64,000 bases of DNA from Magicicada septendecula (GCA_034769895.1 CM068374.1:357713802-357777801); one strand, 5' to 3'; shown: positions 24,801 through 37,027, counted from the stretch's first letter. Notes: generated from the sequence alone by a model not told the origin. A program made the numbers and translations.

Positions 24801-25268
24801 AGGAAGTGGCCTGATTACTTATCATCCACAGAAGATTTTTTAAACTTGGCTTATCATCCATCTATAAATTGCACTCCATACACTGCCATGTATGAAAAAC
24901 AACCACCCAGAGAGATCCAAGAATTGATTAAATTTCCTCAGTCTCCACCGTACCAATTTAATAAATTAACATTCTATAATCAGGTGATGGAAAATCTGGA
25001 AAAACGCAGAAATAAATACCAGAAAATAAAGGGTAAAATAATTAAATATGAAGTAGGAGAGAAAGTTTTGTTAAAGAACAGGGAATTGCCTAGCACTCTA
25101 GAAGGGATATCAAAGAAATTATTATTACTATACGTTGGACCCTACACCATAACGAAAAACAACAACAACAACACGTACGAATTAACTGACCCCATTTCAA
25201 AGAAGATCAAGGGCAATTATAATCAACAATCCATGAAAAAATATCATGAGGAAGAAAAGGAAAAATAA
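21888..25268 (+). CDS. pol: Pol polyprotein (protease, RT, RNase H, integrase), intact
   Basis: 1126 aa without a stop. Aspartic protease with DTGA at 69-72. Reverse transcriptase about 270-480: catalytic D365 (STWD), LPFGL at 397-401, and YVDD at 427-430. RNase H about 565-690: D576 (NCDASD), E616/E618 (TEKELL), D643 (RTDHKS) and D686. Integrase: zinc finger H789, H794, C824, C827; catalytic D856, D918 and E953, so 34 residues lie between the last two; GPY motif (YVGPYTI) at 1082-1088. Domain order marks Ty3/gypsy. It starts 107 bp after the gag stop in another frame, so the true start may be a frameshift or readthrough product and not this ATG. All core catalytic residues are visible, so the enzyme may be active; expression is not shown. 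Confidence 0.96.
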   Translation: MENQRILKYNNNQSLRTDSQNLTIIYNYYLKNLREELLEETVTSRINQHNEILYITAQIEGIPTRIMIDTGANVSLINDAELERIQKQSKNIIPTLPVNNVILIGATGRQNKTVRKQMSLEIESKGVTINIICLVAIGLPFELLIRCDMLRKYSAIIDLSKEKVSLNSEGVMWTAELIGSDGAPLNRTHHQVRELNFLNNDTQCRKIIYNMTNEDLWNSKLQEIREFRHQGTNNLKVKQVEDLIMIYKKYKQVFSEKPGKVKNYQCRIQFKEPAEFHRKSYPIPYSLKEAIRAEINKMLLNDIIEHRQSPYTSPIVAIQKKNGQVRLCLDAREINKHIVNDRTSPGEIEEILKKFHGTKFISTWDTVCGYWQVELHPMSRKYMAFIFEGRNYQFKRLPFGLVNSVAIFVRCMDQVLGQEALQFTTVYVDDLLITSSNWEEHCHRVEYVLSKLAENDITLKLEKSQLIAKEVQFLGFNLTEQGISPSQEKVTAIQKFPQPKNKRQLQSFLGLCNYYRKFQRNYSALTSKFQEQLSSKNKWTWGHEQDAILQQIKDKFLETVILHHPNFDHPFFLNCDASDVSLGTVLYQEDTEGNHLVISFASRVLNHCERRYNVTEKELLSIVFACSKFRTYILGYPVTVRTDHKSISFLRSCKLSHGRLTRWILALQEYNIKWEYIPGSQNVIADVLSRINLDTQTFEGEKERIIKVYNILKSRSDLEALLQNIRANQLLDPKLIKIKERMANQNSSINQFYCEQEGILFIKNTLNHENWKVIIPRIMEKEHNMLEYHIRYGHMGAVKVVKALEENCYIKNIHRKVQNYIKPCHICQLVKINNERREGVMIPISSEQKLEKLFIDICGPFPRSEGRSRYKYLIIIMDHFTKFTKLYPISRATTQKILEVITTQYIPKIGIPVSIVTDHGTQFRGRKWKNTLLELNIKSYKTSVYHPSSNPSERILREVGRILRTYCHQQQRKWPDYLSSTEDFLNLAYHPSINCTPYTAMYEKQPPREIQELIKFPQSPPYQFNKLTFYNQVMENLEKRRNKYQKIKGKIIKYEVGEKVLLKNRELPSTLEGISKKLLLLYVGPYTITKNNNNNTYELTDPISKKIKGNYNQQSMKKYHEEEKEK

Positions 25269-25321
25269 CATAAGTAATTATGTCCTCACACCTAATGAAG
25301 TGTTCAGAAATAATTACTTCT

Positions 25322-25330
25322 GAAGGGAGG
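25322..25330 (+). promoter_or_regulatory. Polypurine tract of the gypsy element
   Basis: GAAGGGAGG, then CAATT, then the 3' LTR TGTAA. Position and composition fit the plus-strand primer. Confidence 0.75.
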
Positions 25331-25335
25331 CAATT

Positions 25336-27022
25336 TGTAATGAAACAAATGTTACAAAAGAATAGTAAATAATAGTGAAATCCGATCCAGAGAGGAAACA
25401 AGAAATAATAATTGAAAGCAAATTAAAGGAAACCTAGTTGGTTTGACTTATTTAATATTATCAAGAAACCCAGAAATAACCCAGTAGAATAGGGCAGTAA
25501 ACAGACAAAAATTAAATAAATAAACCTAGTAGGCCTAATCAACTTACCCTGAATAACAACCAAACCCAATAAAGAGTACCTAATCATAAATTAAAATTGT
25601 ATTAACAAAATTGTATCGACATATTTTAAGGATAGAAAAAGGGACACAAACCTTACAGTTATATGAGTGACATAATATAAATAGTGACACAGACTACTGT
25701 TAAACAGTGTTAATTATTTTTGTATGAAAAGTGTTTTATTGTTATTATTAGACAGAATTTTAGTTTATCATACAGACAATAGTTTAGCAGTATAAATAAA
25801 CTAAAACTGTCTAAAACAATTATTATTATTAAGAGTTTTGTTGTATGTTATAAGATTTTCTGTCACCAGTTAATTTATGTAAATATATTTATCTCAGGTA
25901 GTCAAAGTAGAAATTACAATCGACCATAACAAATTGTTCCACCACATATCATAGAAATTCAAATTAATAAGGTTTTACAGTTATAAACTGAGGCATGTTT
26001 AGTATCAAATTGTTTATAATTATCTAATTAATAATTGTATAAACATTGCATGTATCATTAGAGTATAATAATAAAATTATCTATTAAGGGTAATTTATAA
26101 AATATAAAGTAGGTAATGGGTGTTGATCCTATAACATTTAACCTGTACATAAATGACCAATCAAAATTTAAGAAATTTGTATGAGTTCTATGACTAAAAA
26201 AGAAGAAATAACACTTAATTGTTAATTGTGATGGAAAACAGTTGAATAGTGCGTGTCTAGATGTAATTAAAAAATATAAAAATAGATAACCCGTTTGTGA
26301 AAGAAGATCTGAAAGACCATCATCGAAGATAATAATCCTTCCACTACAATTTTCATGAACAAGTAATACACACAATCAAGAAAAATTTCATAATAAACCA
26401 GAAACCCTTCAGAATATCGTCTAGATGTGTAAAGTATAATTTGACAATATTTTTATCCAACAAGGAACAACCACTAGACAATATAACAATTTACACTAAC
26501 ACTAATCACTAGGAAACATTTTAAAGTGCAACCAAATTCAATATCTAAGCGAACAGTGATTACAAGGAAAACATTTATTGTACACATTCATAAACTTCAT
26601 TATTTTCTGAGACAGACAAATAGCCATGAGGTTGACGGGACTCTAACCTCATGCTTTTACGAAGCGTATTGAATATCGTCAAAACTTGTATGTAACTTAA
26701 TATATAATTTATGTAATTTTTTAGATTATAAGTAATATATTGTTTGTAAAGGTACTCTCTATTATTAATTAACATGTAAAGGAACTTTTCGTAGCAGCCA
26801 CAAGAATTCCCACGAAATATATAAAAATTATTTAGTTATTAAATCCTGAGATAAATATCGATTGTAACAACCATATGTATCGAATGGAATTTTCCATATA
26901 ATTTGAATTTATGTTACAGAGATTAAACCATTATGTTATTAAATCATATCCATGCGTAATTATTTCAGGAACGTAATATATTATACCATTAAGATACTAC
27001 GGGCACAAAAGAGTCGTATTAT
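25336..27022 (+). repeat. 3' LTR of the gypsy element (1687 bp)
   Basis: Matches the 5' LTR end to end. Differences seen include TGTAATG against TGTAACA at the start, a 3-bp insertion near 26131 (CCTATAACATTT against CCTACATTT), and one base fewer near 26649. About 13 substitutions in all. Ends GTCGTATTAT immediately before AGTAT. Confidence 0.92.
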
Positions 27023-27290
27023 AGTATACAGAAGTTTATATAACCAAAATTATGCAACCAGTACTTGGTTAAAGAACCAGTACGACTAAGAGGAAACCAA
27101 TCAGTTGTAGATATGGTATAATGGAAGGCCTGTTTGTTAATTTTTTAATTGAATGTTTCAGAGTCAGGTGATACTGTGGCAGGTGCCTGTCTGATTTTAT
27201 GGTGTTGGGATCTCGAAGTTTTATATAATCAATTTAAGAGATTTATAATTCTGTAGACAGTTTATTGTGTATTCAAATTAATTGACAAAA
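27023..27290 (+). other. U4 tail fused to the U5 leader across a deletion
   Basis: 27023-27214 continues U4 from the target duplication to GGGATCTC, with the right-array variant GGTATAATGGAAGGCCTGTTTG. At 27215-27217 (GAA) it jumps straight into the leader of the next unit. Compared with U6, about 1474 bp are missing: the G-run, the whole LTR, the PBS and the hairpin. The GAA is shared by both sides of the break. Confidence 0.85.
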
Positions 27291-28720
27291 ATGGAAAATA
27301 TAGAGAATAAAATGAATCTGCCCAACTCGGTAGTTACGAGTGAGTCAGGAGGTGGCTTAACGCCAATTATTCCAATTGAATCAATCGTAGCGAATGATTC
27401 AGGGCTGGAGACAACTCCAAGCCGAATAGAGGAAAATAGTTTAGATGAAAACAATATGACACAATCCGTAGTAATTAGTGAGGCGGGAGCATAATCTACT
27501 CCCGTAGCGACCAGGGTAAAAGAAAAAGGGTTGTCAATGGATGACCTGTATAACCTAATGAGAACAATGTCTGAGAATATAAATAGTAATTTCAATGAAA
27601 GTTTCAAGAACAAAATATAAAGCTAAATAGTCGTTTTGATAGTAATGAAGAAAAGTTTGTGACAAAATTCAATAAATTAAATAAACGTTTTGATATGCAT
27701 GACCATAAATTGGATGAAATAAAGAGCAATATTAATAAGATGAAACTACAAAATTCTAATATCGATAAACGTATAAATGATATAGATGAGCGATGTAATG
27801 TTATTTTTGAACAAGTAATTACAGTAAATGATAATTTAAAAAGCTTTGCAAGTAACAGTGGTAATATGACAACAGATAGTAGAGAAATTAATAACAAGGT
27901 GAGTAATACCGATGATTATAATAATGTGTTAAAAAGTGATACAGTAGATAATAGTAGTGATAATGAGAGTTGAGGTTGATCAGGGATTGCTAGTTAGCGC
28001 TTATGATTAGAAAGGGAGTATAGTGACAGTTTAAGTGTAGAGTATGAACAGAGGGCAAATTTTTCTTGTAGTAGAGGTGAAGGAAAGGCTTCACAAGTGT
28101 TGTTGGAGGACAAGAGTTCCTCGATAGTTTTTGTAGAAGACAAAAGGTCTTCAAAATGTCAAAAAAGTTGTTTGTGTTTATCTGGTAGAGCCAGATGGTG
28201 TTTAAATAATTTAGTGGTGTTGCCCTCTGTGTGGAGTGAGAATGTGAAATGTTGTGGTGATGAAAGTGATTATGAGAGAGAGAAAGAGTTAGAATGGTTT
28301 AAGCTAAATAGAGGTTATGGAGAGTTGACAGAGAAGATGAATATTAAGAGAATTATGATAAACAATGTAGATTTACCTTGTGCAGTAGTAAACAATGACA
28401 ATGATTATATTGATGATAATAGCATACACTTACCTGTAGTGAGGGTCAGCGTATTAGTAACAGCTGACACCTATAGCGATGACAAATTAAAGGATGTGAT
28501 TGTAATAACAAATACTGACGGAGACTTGACAAAAAATATTAATGTAGACATGATTTATGATAAGGTAATAATGGGGGGTAACCCTATGTATTATTATTGT
28601 GGTACAATGGAAAAAACAAATTTTTATGGGTATTGTACAAATGATATCCATATGAGACATATAAATAAAAATGAAAAATGTTATGTGATAGGAAGACTAA
28701 TTTTTGATGATGGGGGTTGA
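27291..28720 (+). pseudogene. U5 gag-like frame, with an ancestral-looking N-terminus
   Basis: The only unit with CGA instead of TGA in the codon-45 region (PSRIEEN), and it reads NDSGLE where others read NDSRLE. Its N-terminal frame runs to a private TAA at 27492-27494. It has the common frame change near 27609, the 11-bp deletion near 27968 shared by the right array, and a one-base loss (GATTAG for GATTTAG at 28005-28010) shared only with U6. The tail from 28097 is open to 28720. Confidence 0.7.
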
Positions 28721-30075
28721 GAAATACTGAATGAACATTTAATTATGTGAGTAATGGTAAAATTACCTGGCTGATTTAGGTATTGAAGTGTGGTAAATAA
28801 TAAATTATGACAAAAATCTGTAAATAAATGTGTTAGTGTTAAATGTATTGTGTCAAGATTATATTGTTGGAATGCAGATTATAGTTTATGTAACAATGTT
28901 TGCAGTATGTTATAATAATAATAATATTTTATTTTACTAAAATAATGAACAAGAGGTAATAAGGAAATTATTTTGAATTGTGTGTTTATATTAAAAGTGT
29001 TTTAAATAATGTAACTAAAGCTAAATTGTTTTTAGTAGAGGTGGAATTAAAGTAATAAAACGGGTCAATTTTATTAATGAAGTCAAATTAATTTTGATAT
29101 GAATTGGTACAAAAATAGCAGTTGATTAATATGGCAACACTAAAAGGTATAGAAATTGAAAATTGAAGGAAGTACATGTGTCAGTAGTGTTGTAATCAGA
29201 ATGTTGAGACTGAGTCTGTTTATAAAATAAGTCTTGCAGACCATTGTTGATGTAAACAGGTGTGTTGTTTGTTGTGACTAAGGTTTACAGTCATGTGTTG
29301 TAGTTGACAACAACAAGAATGTTGTATTTTGATGAATCAGTGCCATGAGCAAAATCTCATTATGAAACAAAAGAAATGAAGTTAACCTTTTGCAGATAAT
29401 ATAATAATGAGGTAATTACCGTAACTTAGAGTTTTGAGAAATTAAATTAAATTAATTGAAAAGGTGAATTTTAATAATGATTTAACTCATTTCTGATTGG
29501 AATGAAGAAAGAAATGCGAATTGATTAATGAATAAAGTTTTATGTATTGTATTTTATGTAATCTATTTGTGACTTTTGGTGGGCGATGGTATCTTGGTAG
29601 GAGAAAACAATGTATATAATTTGTAGGGGATTTATGTGTATTGGTAGGAGAAAACAATATGTATATAATTTGTAAGGTATTTATGTGTACCAGCTGTAAG
29701 TATACAGAAGTTTATATAACCAAAATTATGCAACCAGTACTTGGTTAACGAACCAGTACGACTAAGAGGAAACCAATCAGTTGTAGATATGGTATAATGG
29801 AAGGCCTGTTTGTTAATTTTTTAATTGAATGTTTCAGAGTCAGGTGATACTGTGGCAGGTGCCCGTCTGATTTTATGGTGTTGGGATCTCGAATAGAGAA
29901 GTCCAGTAATCTCGTACGGGTGCTGCCACAGTCACCGGACTAGGGGGGTAAGTGCCCATGATTTTAGTAGAGAGTTCAGGGGGGTTGTGGCGCCATATCC
30001 TCACTGATCCTCTTAGGTTTTAGGCAATGAGAGTTTTTATGCTTCATCATACAACCTCTCATTGGGGGGGGGTAT
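28721..30075 (+). other. U5 non-coding 3' region and PPT
   Basis: Right-array variants (TATTTTATTTTACTA, AATAAAGTTTTATG). The inverted repeat is extended here: CTGTGGCAG pairs with CTGCCACAG, 9 bp. PPT of nine G at 30064-30072. Confidence 0.65.
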
Positions 30076-31245
30076 TGTAACGGTACAGAATTGTGGGCTA
30101 CAATAGTTTCAATTTCAATTCAGTTTTAATTTTTAATTGTCAGTATTCACCTGTGAGGTGCCCCTTGTACATACAGTGTTATTGTTGATGTCTGGAGACA
30201 ACCCAGACGTGTTACGTAATAGCTTGCCAGCAGCAGTCTATGTGAATCACAGTATGCAGATTATCATCATAGTGTCAGCATCAGACCGCAGTAAGGAGCA
30301 GTATACAGTGCATTAATAAGTTAAACGGTGGCCTCGGGTGTGTAAGATAGGCCGAAAGTAAAAATGGCCTATCTAATAAAACATGTAAAAAGTTCTACGG
30401 CCAGGAAATTTAACCATCTAAGTGCTCGAGCAAAGTTATGTCGGCCGACTTAATATTAACACCTATATAGATCTTAAATCAAATTAGTGAACATTGAGTT
30501 AAAAATAGTGAACTCATTATAAACAGTAGTGGGAGTGTGTACGAACTAAGAAAGCGATCAACTGGTTAAAAAGTGATCCGTGCTCGTACCGATAAAGTTA
30601 CGTGGACCTATACCATCATTATATGTGAATAATGATCAGTAAAACTCAGTGATTATATGTGAATCAGTAAAACTCAGTGACAGCAGAGATAAAATTATAC
30701 AGCGATTTTCAAAGTGAGGGATAAAAAACGTGCATCCCCAGTTGGAGCGAAGCCACTACCAGGATGAGTACCATATTATTATTTCAGAACTTTTAACCAC
30801 TATATTGTAACATTTACTTTTACAGACACTTTACTAAAAGAGATCTCTAAGGGAAAGATATAAATTAAACAAATAAAAATAAACGTACTGGTTCATTATA
30901 AATATTCATTAAAAATATAAATAATTTGTTGTAGTCTAAGAAATGTTATATTAAGAAATATTCATTTTACTAATTCGTTGGATTTCATATGTTACTAATG
31001 AAGATTATATTCACATAGGCCTACCCTAAAAGAAATTAGAACTTTAATTGTTATCAAAGGAAGACGAAGTAATTAATTTGTTTAATAAACTAGAAGCAAT
31101 TTGTTTAAAATATAAACTGTGTTATTATATTTTTACCGTGCTTCCCAAATAACCTATCTGCAGCTGTTTTCGTCTGTACGACTCTGGAAAAGAACCCTAA
31201 GGTAAGAGTTAATTATTAATAAATGAAGTAATTAATATAGTTTCA
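30076..31245 (+). repeat. U6 LTR (1170 bp)
   Basis: TGTAAC...GTTTCA. The stem-loop has the 3'-arm G-U variant (AAAATGGCC). A private change gives ACCGTGCTTCC where others read ACCGTCCTTCC. Confidence 0.8.
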
Positions 31246-31440
31246 GTGGCCCCCGAAATGGACGGCGAGTGTAATTTTTTATTACATTCGCCAGACCTAA
31301 TTAAGCTGCAGAACGGGTTATTTGGGAAGTGAGGGCGTGTTTGTAAAAAATATAAATGTTTAATGAAGTTATATACAATCAATTTAAGAGATTTATAATT
31401 CTGTAGACAGTTTATTAAGTATTCAAATTAATTGACAAAA

Positions 31441-32873
31441 ATATAAAATATAGAGAATAAAATGAATATGACCAACTCGGTAGTTACGAGTGAGTCAGGA
31501 GGTGGCTTAACGCCAATTATTCCAATTTAATCAGTAGTAGCGAATGATTCACGGCTGGAGACAACTCCAAGCTGAATAGAAGAAAATAGTTTAGATGAAA
31601 ACAATATAACACAATCCGTAGTAATTAGTGAGGCGGGAGCAAAATCTACTCCCGTAGCGACCAGAGTAAAAGAAAAAGGGTTGTCAATGGATGACCTGTA
31701 TAACCTAATGAGAACAATGTCTGAGAATATAAATAGTAATTTCAATGAAAGTTTCAAGAACAAAATATAAAGCTAAATAGTCGTTTTGATAGTAATGAAG
31801 AAAAGTTTGAGACAAAATTCGATAAATTAAATAAACGTTTTGATATGCATGACCATAAATTGGATGAAATAAAGAGCAATATTAATAAGATGAAACTACA
31901 AAATTCTAATATCGATAAACGTATAAATGATATAGATGAGCGATGTAATGTTATTTTTGAACAAGTAATTACAGTAAATGATAATTTAAAAAGCTTTGCA
32001 AGTAACAGTGGTAATATGACAACAGATAGTAGAGAAATTAATAACAAGGTGAGTAATACCGATGATTATAATAATGTGTTAAAAAGTGATACAGTAGATA
32101 ATAGTAGTGATAATGAGAGTTGAGGTTGATCAGGGATTGCTAGTTAGCGCTTATGATTAGAAAGGGAGTATAGTGACAGTTTAAGTGTAGAGTATGAACA
32201 GAGGGCAAATTTTTCTTGTAGTAGAGGTGAAGGAAAGGCTTCACAAGTGTTGTTGGAGGACAAGAGTTCCTCGATAGTTTTTGTAGAAGACAAAAGGTCT
32301 TCAAAATGTCAAAAAAGTTGTTTGTGTTTATCTGGTAGAGCCAGATGGTGTTTAAATAATTTAGTGGTGTTGCCCTCTGTGTGGAGTGAGAATGTGAAAT
32401 GTTGTGGTGATGAAAGTGATTATGAGAGAGAGAAAGAGTTAGAATGGTTTAAGCTAAATAGAGGTTATGGAGAGTTGACAGAGAAGATGAATATTAAGAG
32501 AATTATGATAAACAATGTAGATTTACCTTGTGCAGTAGTAAACAATGACAATGATTATATTGATGATAATAGCATACACTTACCTGTAGTGAGGGTCAGC
32601 GTATTAGTAACAGCTGACACCTATAGCGATGACAAATTAAAGGATGTGATTGTAATAACAAATACTGACGGAGACTTGACAAAAAATATTAATGTAGACA
32701 TCATTTATGATAAGGTAATAATGGGGGGGGGTAACCCTATGTATTATTATTGTGGTACAATGGAAAAAACAAATTTTTATGGGTATTGTACAAATGATAT
32801 CCATATGAGACATATAAATAAAAATGAAAAATGTTATGTGATAGGAAGACTAATTTTTGATGATGGGGGTTGA
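31441..32873 (+). pseudogene. U6 gag-like frame, start codon lost
   Basis: The MENIENK start reads ATATAA instead of ATGGAA at 31441. TAA replaces GAA near 31529. It also has the codon-45 TGA, the common frame change, the 11-bp deletion, and the one-base loss shared with U5. The G-run in the tail has nine G (near 32723), an in-frame extra glycine, so the tail from 32247 is open to 32873. Confidence 0.7.
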
Positions 32874-34230
32874 GAAATACTGAATGAACATTTAATTATG
32901 TGAGTAATGGTAAAATTACCTGGCTGATTTAGGTATTGAAGTGTGGTAAATAATAAATTATGACAAAAATCTGTAAATAAATGTGTTAGTGTTAAATGTA
33001 TTGTGTCAAGATTATATTGTTGGAATGCAGATTATAGTTTATGTAACAATGTTTGCAGTATGTTATAATAATAATAATATTTTATTTTACTAAAATAATG
33101 AACAAGAGGTAATAAGGAAATTATTTTGAATTGTGTGTTTATATTAAAAGTGTTTTAAATAATGTAACTAAAGCTAAATTGTTTTTAGTAGAGGTGGAAT
33201 TAAAGTAATAAAACGGGTCAATTTTATTAATGAAGTCAAATTAATTTTGATATGAATTGGTACAAAAATAGCAGTTGATTAATATGGCAACACTAAAAGG
33301 TATAGAAATTGAAAATTGAAGGAAGTACATGTGTCAGTAGTGTTGTAATCAGAATGTTGAGACTGAGTCTGTTTATAAAATAAGTCTTGCAGACCATTGT
33401 TGATGTAAACAGGTGTGTTGTTTGTTGTGACTAAGGTTTACAGTCATGTGTTGTAGTTGACAACAACAAGAATGTTGTATTTTGATGAATCAGTGCCATG
33501 AGCAAAATCTCATTATGAAACAAAAGAAATGAAGTTAACCTTTTGCAGATAATATAATAATGAGGTAATTACCGTAACTTAGAGTTTTGAGAAATTAAAT
33601 TAAATTAATTGAAAAGGTGAATTTTAATAATGATTTAACTCATTTCTGATTGGAATGAAGAAAGAAATGCGAATTGATTAATGAATAAAGTTTTATGTAT
33701 TGTATTTTATGTAATCCATTTGTGACTTTTGGTGGGTGATGGTATCTTGGTAGGAGAAAACAATGTATACAATTTGTAGGGGATTTATGTGTATTGGTAG
33801 GAGAAAACAATATGTATATAATTTGTAAGGGATTTATGTGTACCAGCTGTAATTATACAGAAGTTTATATAACCAAAATTATGCAACCAGTACTTGGTTA
33901 ACGAACCAGTACGACTAAGAGGAAACCAATCAGTTGTAGATATGGTATAATGGAAGGCCTGTTTGTTAATTTTTTAATTGAATGTTTCAGAGTCAGGTGA
34001 TACTGTGGCAGGTGCCCGTCTGATTTTATGGTGTTGGGTTCTCGAATAGAGAAGTCCAGTAATCTCGTACGGGTGCTGCCACAGTCACCGGACTAGGGGG
34101 GTAAGTGCCCATGATTTTAGTAGAGAGTTCAGGGGGGTTGTGGTGCCATATCCTCACTGATCCTCTTAGGTTTTAGGCAATGAGAGTTTTTATGCTTCAT
34201 CATACAACCTCTCATTGGGGGGGGGGGTAT
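32874..34230 (+). other. U6 non-coding 3' region and PPT
   Basis: Same layout as U0. Private changes include GTAATTATACAG near 33850 and GGGTTCTCGAATAG near 34036. PPT of 11 G at 34217-34227. Confidence 0.65.
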
Positions 34231-35400
34231 TGTAACGGTACAGAATTGTGGGCTACAATAGTTTCAATTTCAATTCAGTTTTAATTTTTAATTGTCAGTA
34301 TTCACCTGTGAGGTGCCCCTTGTACATACAGTGTTATTGTTGATGTCTGGAGACAACCCAGACGTGTCACGTAATAGCTTGCCAGCAGCAGTCTATGTGA
34401 ATCACAGTATGCAGATTATCATCATAGTGTCAGCATCAGACCGCAGTAAGGAGCAGTATACAGTGCATTAATAAGTTAAACGGTGGCCTCGGGTGTGTAA
34501 GATAGGCCGAAAGTAAAAACGGCCTATCTAATAAAACATGTAAAAAGTTCTACGGCCAGGAAATTTAACCATCTAAGTGCTCGAGCAAAGTTATGTCGGC
34601 CGACTTAATATTAACACCTATATAGATCTTAAATCAAATTAGTGAACATTGAGTTAAAAATAGTGAACTCATTATAAACAGTAGTGGGAGTGTGTACGAA
34701 CTAAGAAAGCGATCAACTGGTTAAAAAGTGATCCGTGCTCGTATCGATAAAGTTACGTGGACCTATACCATCATTATATGTGAATAATGATCAGTAAAAC
34801 TCAGTGATTATATGTGAATCAGTAAAACTCAGTGACAGCAGAGATAAAATTATACAGCGATTTTCAAAGTGAGGGATAAAAAACGTGCATCCCCAGTTGG
34901 AGCGAAGCCACTACCAGGATGAGTACCATATTATTATTTCAGAACTTTTAACCACTATATTGTAACATTTACTTTTACAGACACTTCACTAAAAGAGATT
35001 TCTAAGGGAAAGATATAAATTAAACAAATAAAAATAAACGTACTGGTTCATTATAAATATTCATTAAAAATATAAATAATTTGTTGTAGTCTAAGAAATG
35101 TTATATTAAGAAATATTCATTTTACTAATTCGTTGGATTTCATATGTTACTAATGAAGATTATATTCACATAGGCCTACCCTAAAAGAAATTAGAACTTT
35201 AATTGTTATCAAAGGAAGACGAAGTAATTAATTTGTTTAATAAACTAGAAGCAATTTGTTTAAAATATAAACTGTGTTATTATATTTTTACCGTCCTTCC
35301 CAAATAACCTATCTGCAGTAGTTTTCGTCTGTACGACTCTGGAAAAGAACCCTAAGGTAGGAGTTAATTATTAAGAAATGAAGTAATTAATATAGTTTCA
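34231..35400 (+). repeat. U7 LTR (1170 bp)
   Basis: TGTAAC...GTTTCA. Shares ACGTGTCACG and CTCGTATCGATAAAG with U10, not with its neighbours U8 and U9. The leader hairpin that follows has a disrupting G to T (GGCGAGTTTAAT). Confidence 0.8.
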
Positions 35401-35595
35401 GTGGCCCCCGAAACGGACGGCGAGTTTAATTTTTTATTACATTCGCCAGACCTAATTAAGCTGCAGAACGGGTTATTTGGGAAGTGAGGGCGTGTTTGTA
35501 AAAAATATAAATGTTCAATGAAGTTTTATATAATCAATTTAAGAGATTTATAATTCTGTAGACAGTTTATTGTGTATTCAAATTAATTGACAAAA

Positions 35596-37027
35596 ATGTA
35601 AAATATAGAGAATAAAATGAATATGACCAACTCGGTAGTTACGAGTGAGTCAGGAGGTGGCTTAACGCCAATTATTCCAATTTAATCAGTCGTAGCGAAT
35701 GATTCACGGCTGGAGACAACTCCAAGCTGAATAGAAGAAAATAGTTTAGATGAAAACAATATAACACAATCCGTAGTAATTAGTGAGGCGGGAGCAAAAT
35801 CTACTCCCGTAGCGACCAGAGTAAAAGAAAAAGGGTTGTCAATGGATGACCTGTATAACCTAATGAGAACAATGTCTGAGAATATAAATAGTAATTTCAA
35901 TGAAAGTTTCAAGAACAAAATATAAAGCTAAATAGTCGTTTTGATAGTAATGAAGAAAAGTTTGAGACAAAATTCGATAAATTAAATAAACGTTTTGATA
36001 TGCATGACCATAAATTGGATGAAATAAAGAGCAATATTAATAAGATGAAACTACAAAATTCTAATATCGATAAACGTATAAATGATATAGATGAGCGATG
36101 TAATGTTATTTTTGAACAAGTAATTACAGTAAATGATAATTTAAAAAGCTTTGCAAGTAACAGTGGTAATATGACAACAGATAGTAGAGAAATTAATAAC
36201 AAGGTGAGTAATACCGATGATTATAATAATGTGTTAAAAAGTGATACAGTAGATAATAGTAGTGATAATGAGAGTTGAGGTTGATCAGGGATTGCTAGTT
36301 AGCGCTTATGATTTAGAAAGGGAGTATAGTGACAGTTTAAGTGTAGAGTATGAACAGAGGGCAAATTTTTCTTGTAGTAGAGGTGAAGGAAAGGCTTCAC
36401 AAGTGTTGTTGGAGGACAAGAGTTCCTCGATAGTTTTTGTAGAAGACAAAAGGTCTTCAAAATGTCAAAAAAGTTGTTTGTGTTTATCTGGTAGAGCCAG
36501 ATGGTGTTTAAATAATTTAGTGGTGTTGCCCTCTGTGTGGAGTGAGAATGTGAAATGTTGTGGTGATGAAAGTGATTATGAGAGAGAGAAAGAGTTAGAA
36601 TGGTTTAAGCTAAATAGAGGTTATGGAGAGTTGACAGAGAAGATGAATATTAAGAGAATTATGATAAACAATGTAGATTTACCTTGTGCAGTAGTAAACA
36701 ATGACAATGATTATATTGATGATAATAGCATACACTTACCTGTAGTGAGGGTCAGCGTATTAGTAACAGCTGACACCTATAGCGATGACAAATTAAAGGA
36801 TGTGATTGTAATAACAAATACTGACGGAGACTTGACAAAAAATATTAATGTAGACATGATTTATGGTAAGGTAATAATGGGGGGGTAACCCTATGTATTA
36901 TTATTGTGGTACAATGGAAAAAACAAATTTTTATGGGTATTGTACAAATGATATCCATATGAGACATATAAATAAAAATGAAAAATGTTATGTGATAGGA
37001 AGACTAATTTTTGATGATGGGGGTTGA
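35596..37027 (+). pseudogene. U7 gag-like frame, broken
   Basis: ATG is followed directly by TAA (35596-35601). TAA replaces GAA near 35684. Codon-45 TGA, the common frame change and the 11-bp deletion are present. The tail G-run has seven G, so the frame from 36262 stops at 36888 before the final YYYCG part, which continues in another frame to 37027. Confidence 0.7.

Larger units (their letters stand above)
17869..27022 (+). mobile_element. Ty3/gypsy LTR retrotransposon, near full length (9154 bp)
   Basis: Two LTRs (17869-19553 and 25336-27022) flank an internal region with PBS-like site, gag, pol and PPT, in the order usual for Ty3/gypsy (protease, RT, RNase H, integrase). The insertion is flanked by AGTAT on both sides (17864-17868, 27023-27027), a 5-bp target duplication that rejoins the U4 sequence exactly. 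The LTRs differ at about 13 substitutions and a few small indels by eye, so it inserted recently on the scale of the array. It lies in the same orientation as the array. Confidence 0.95.
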
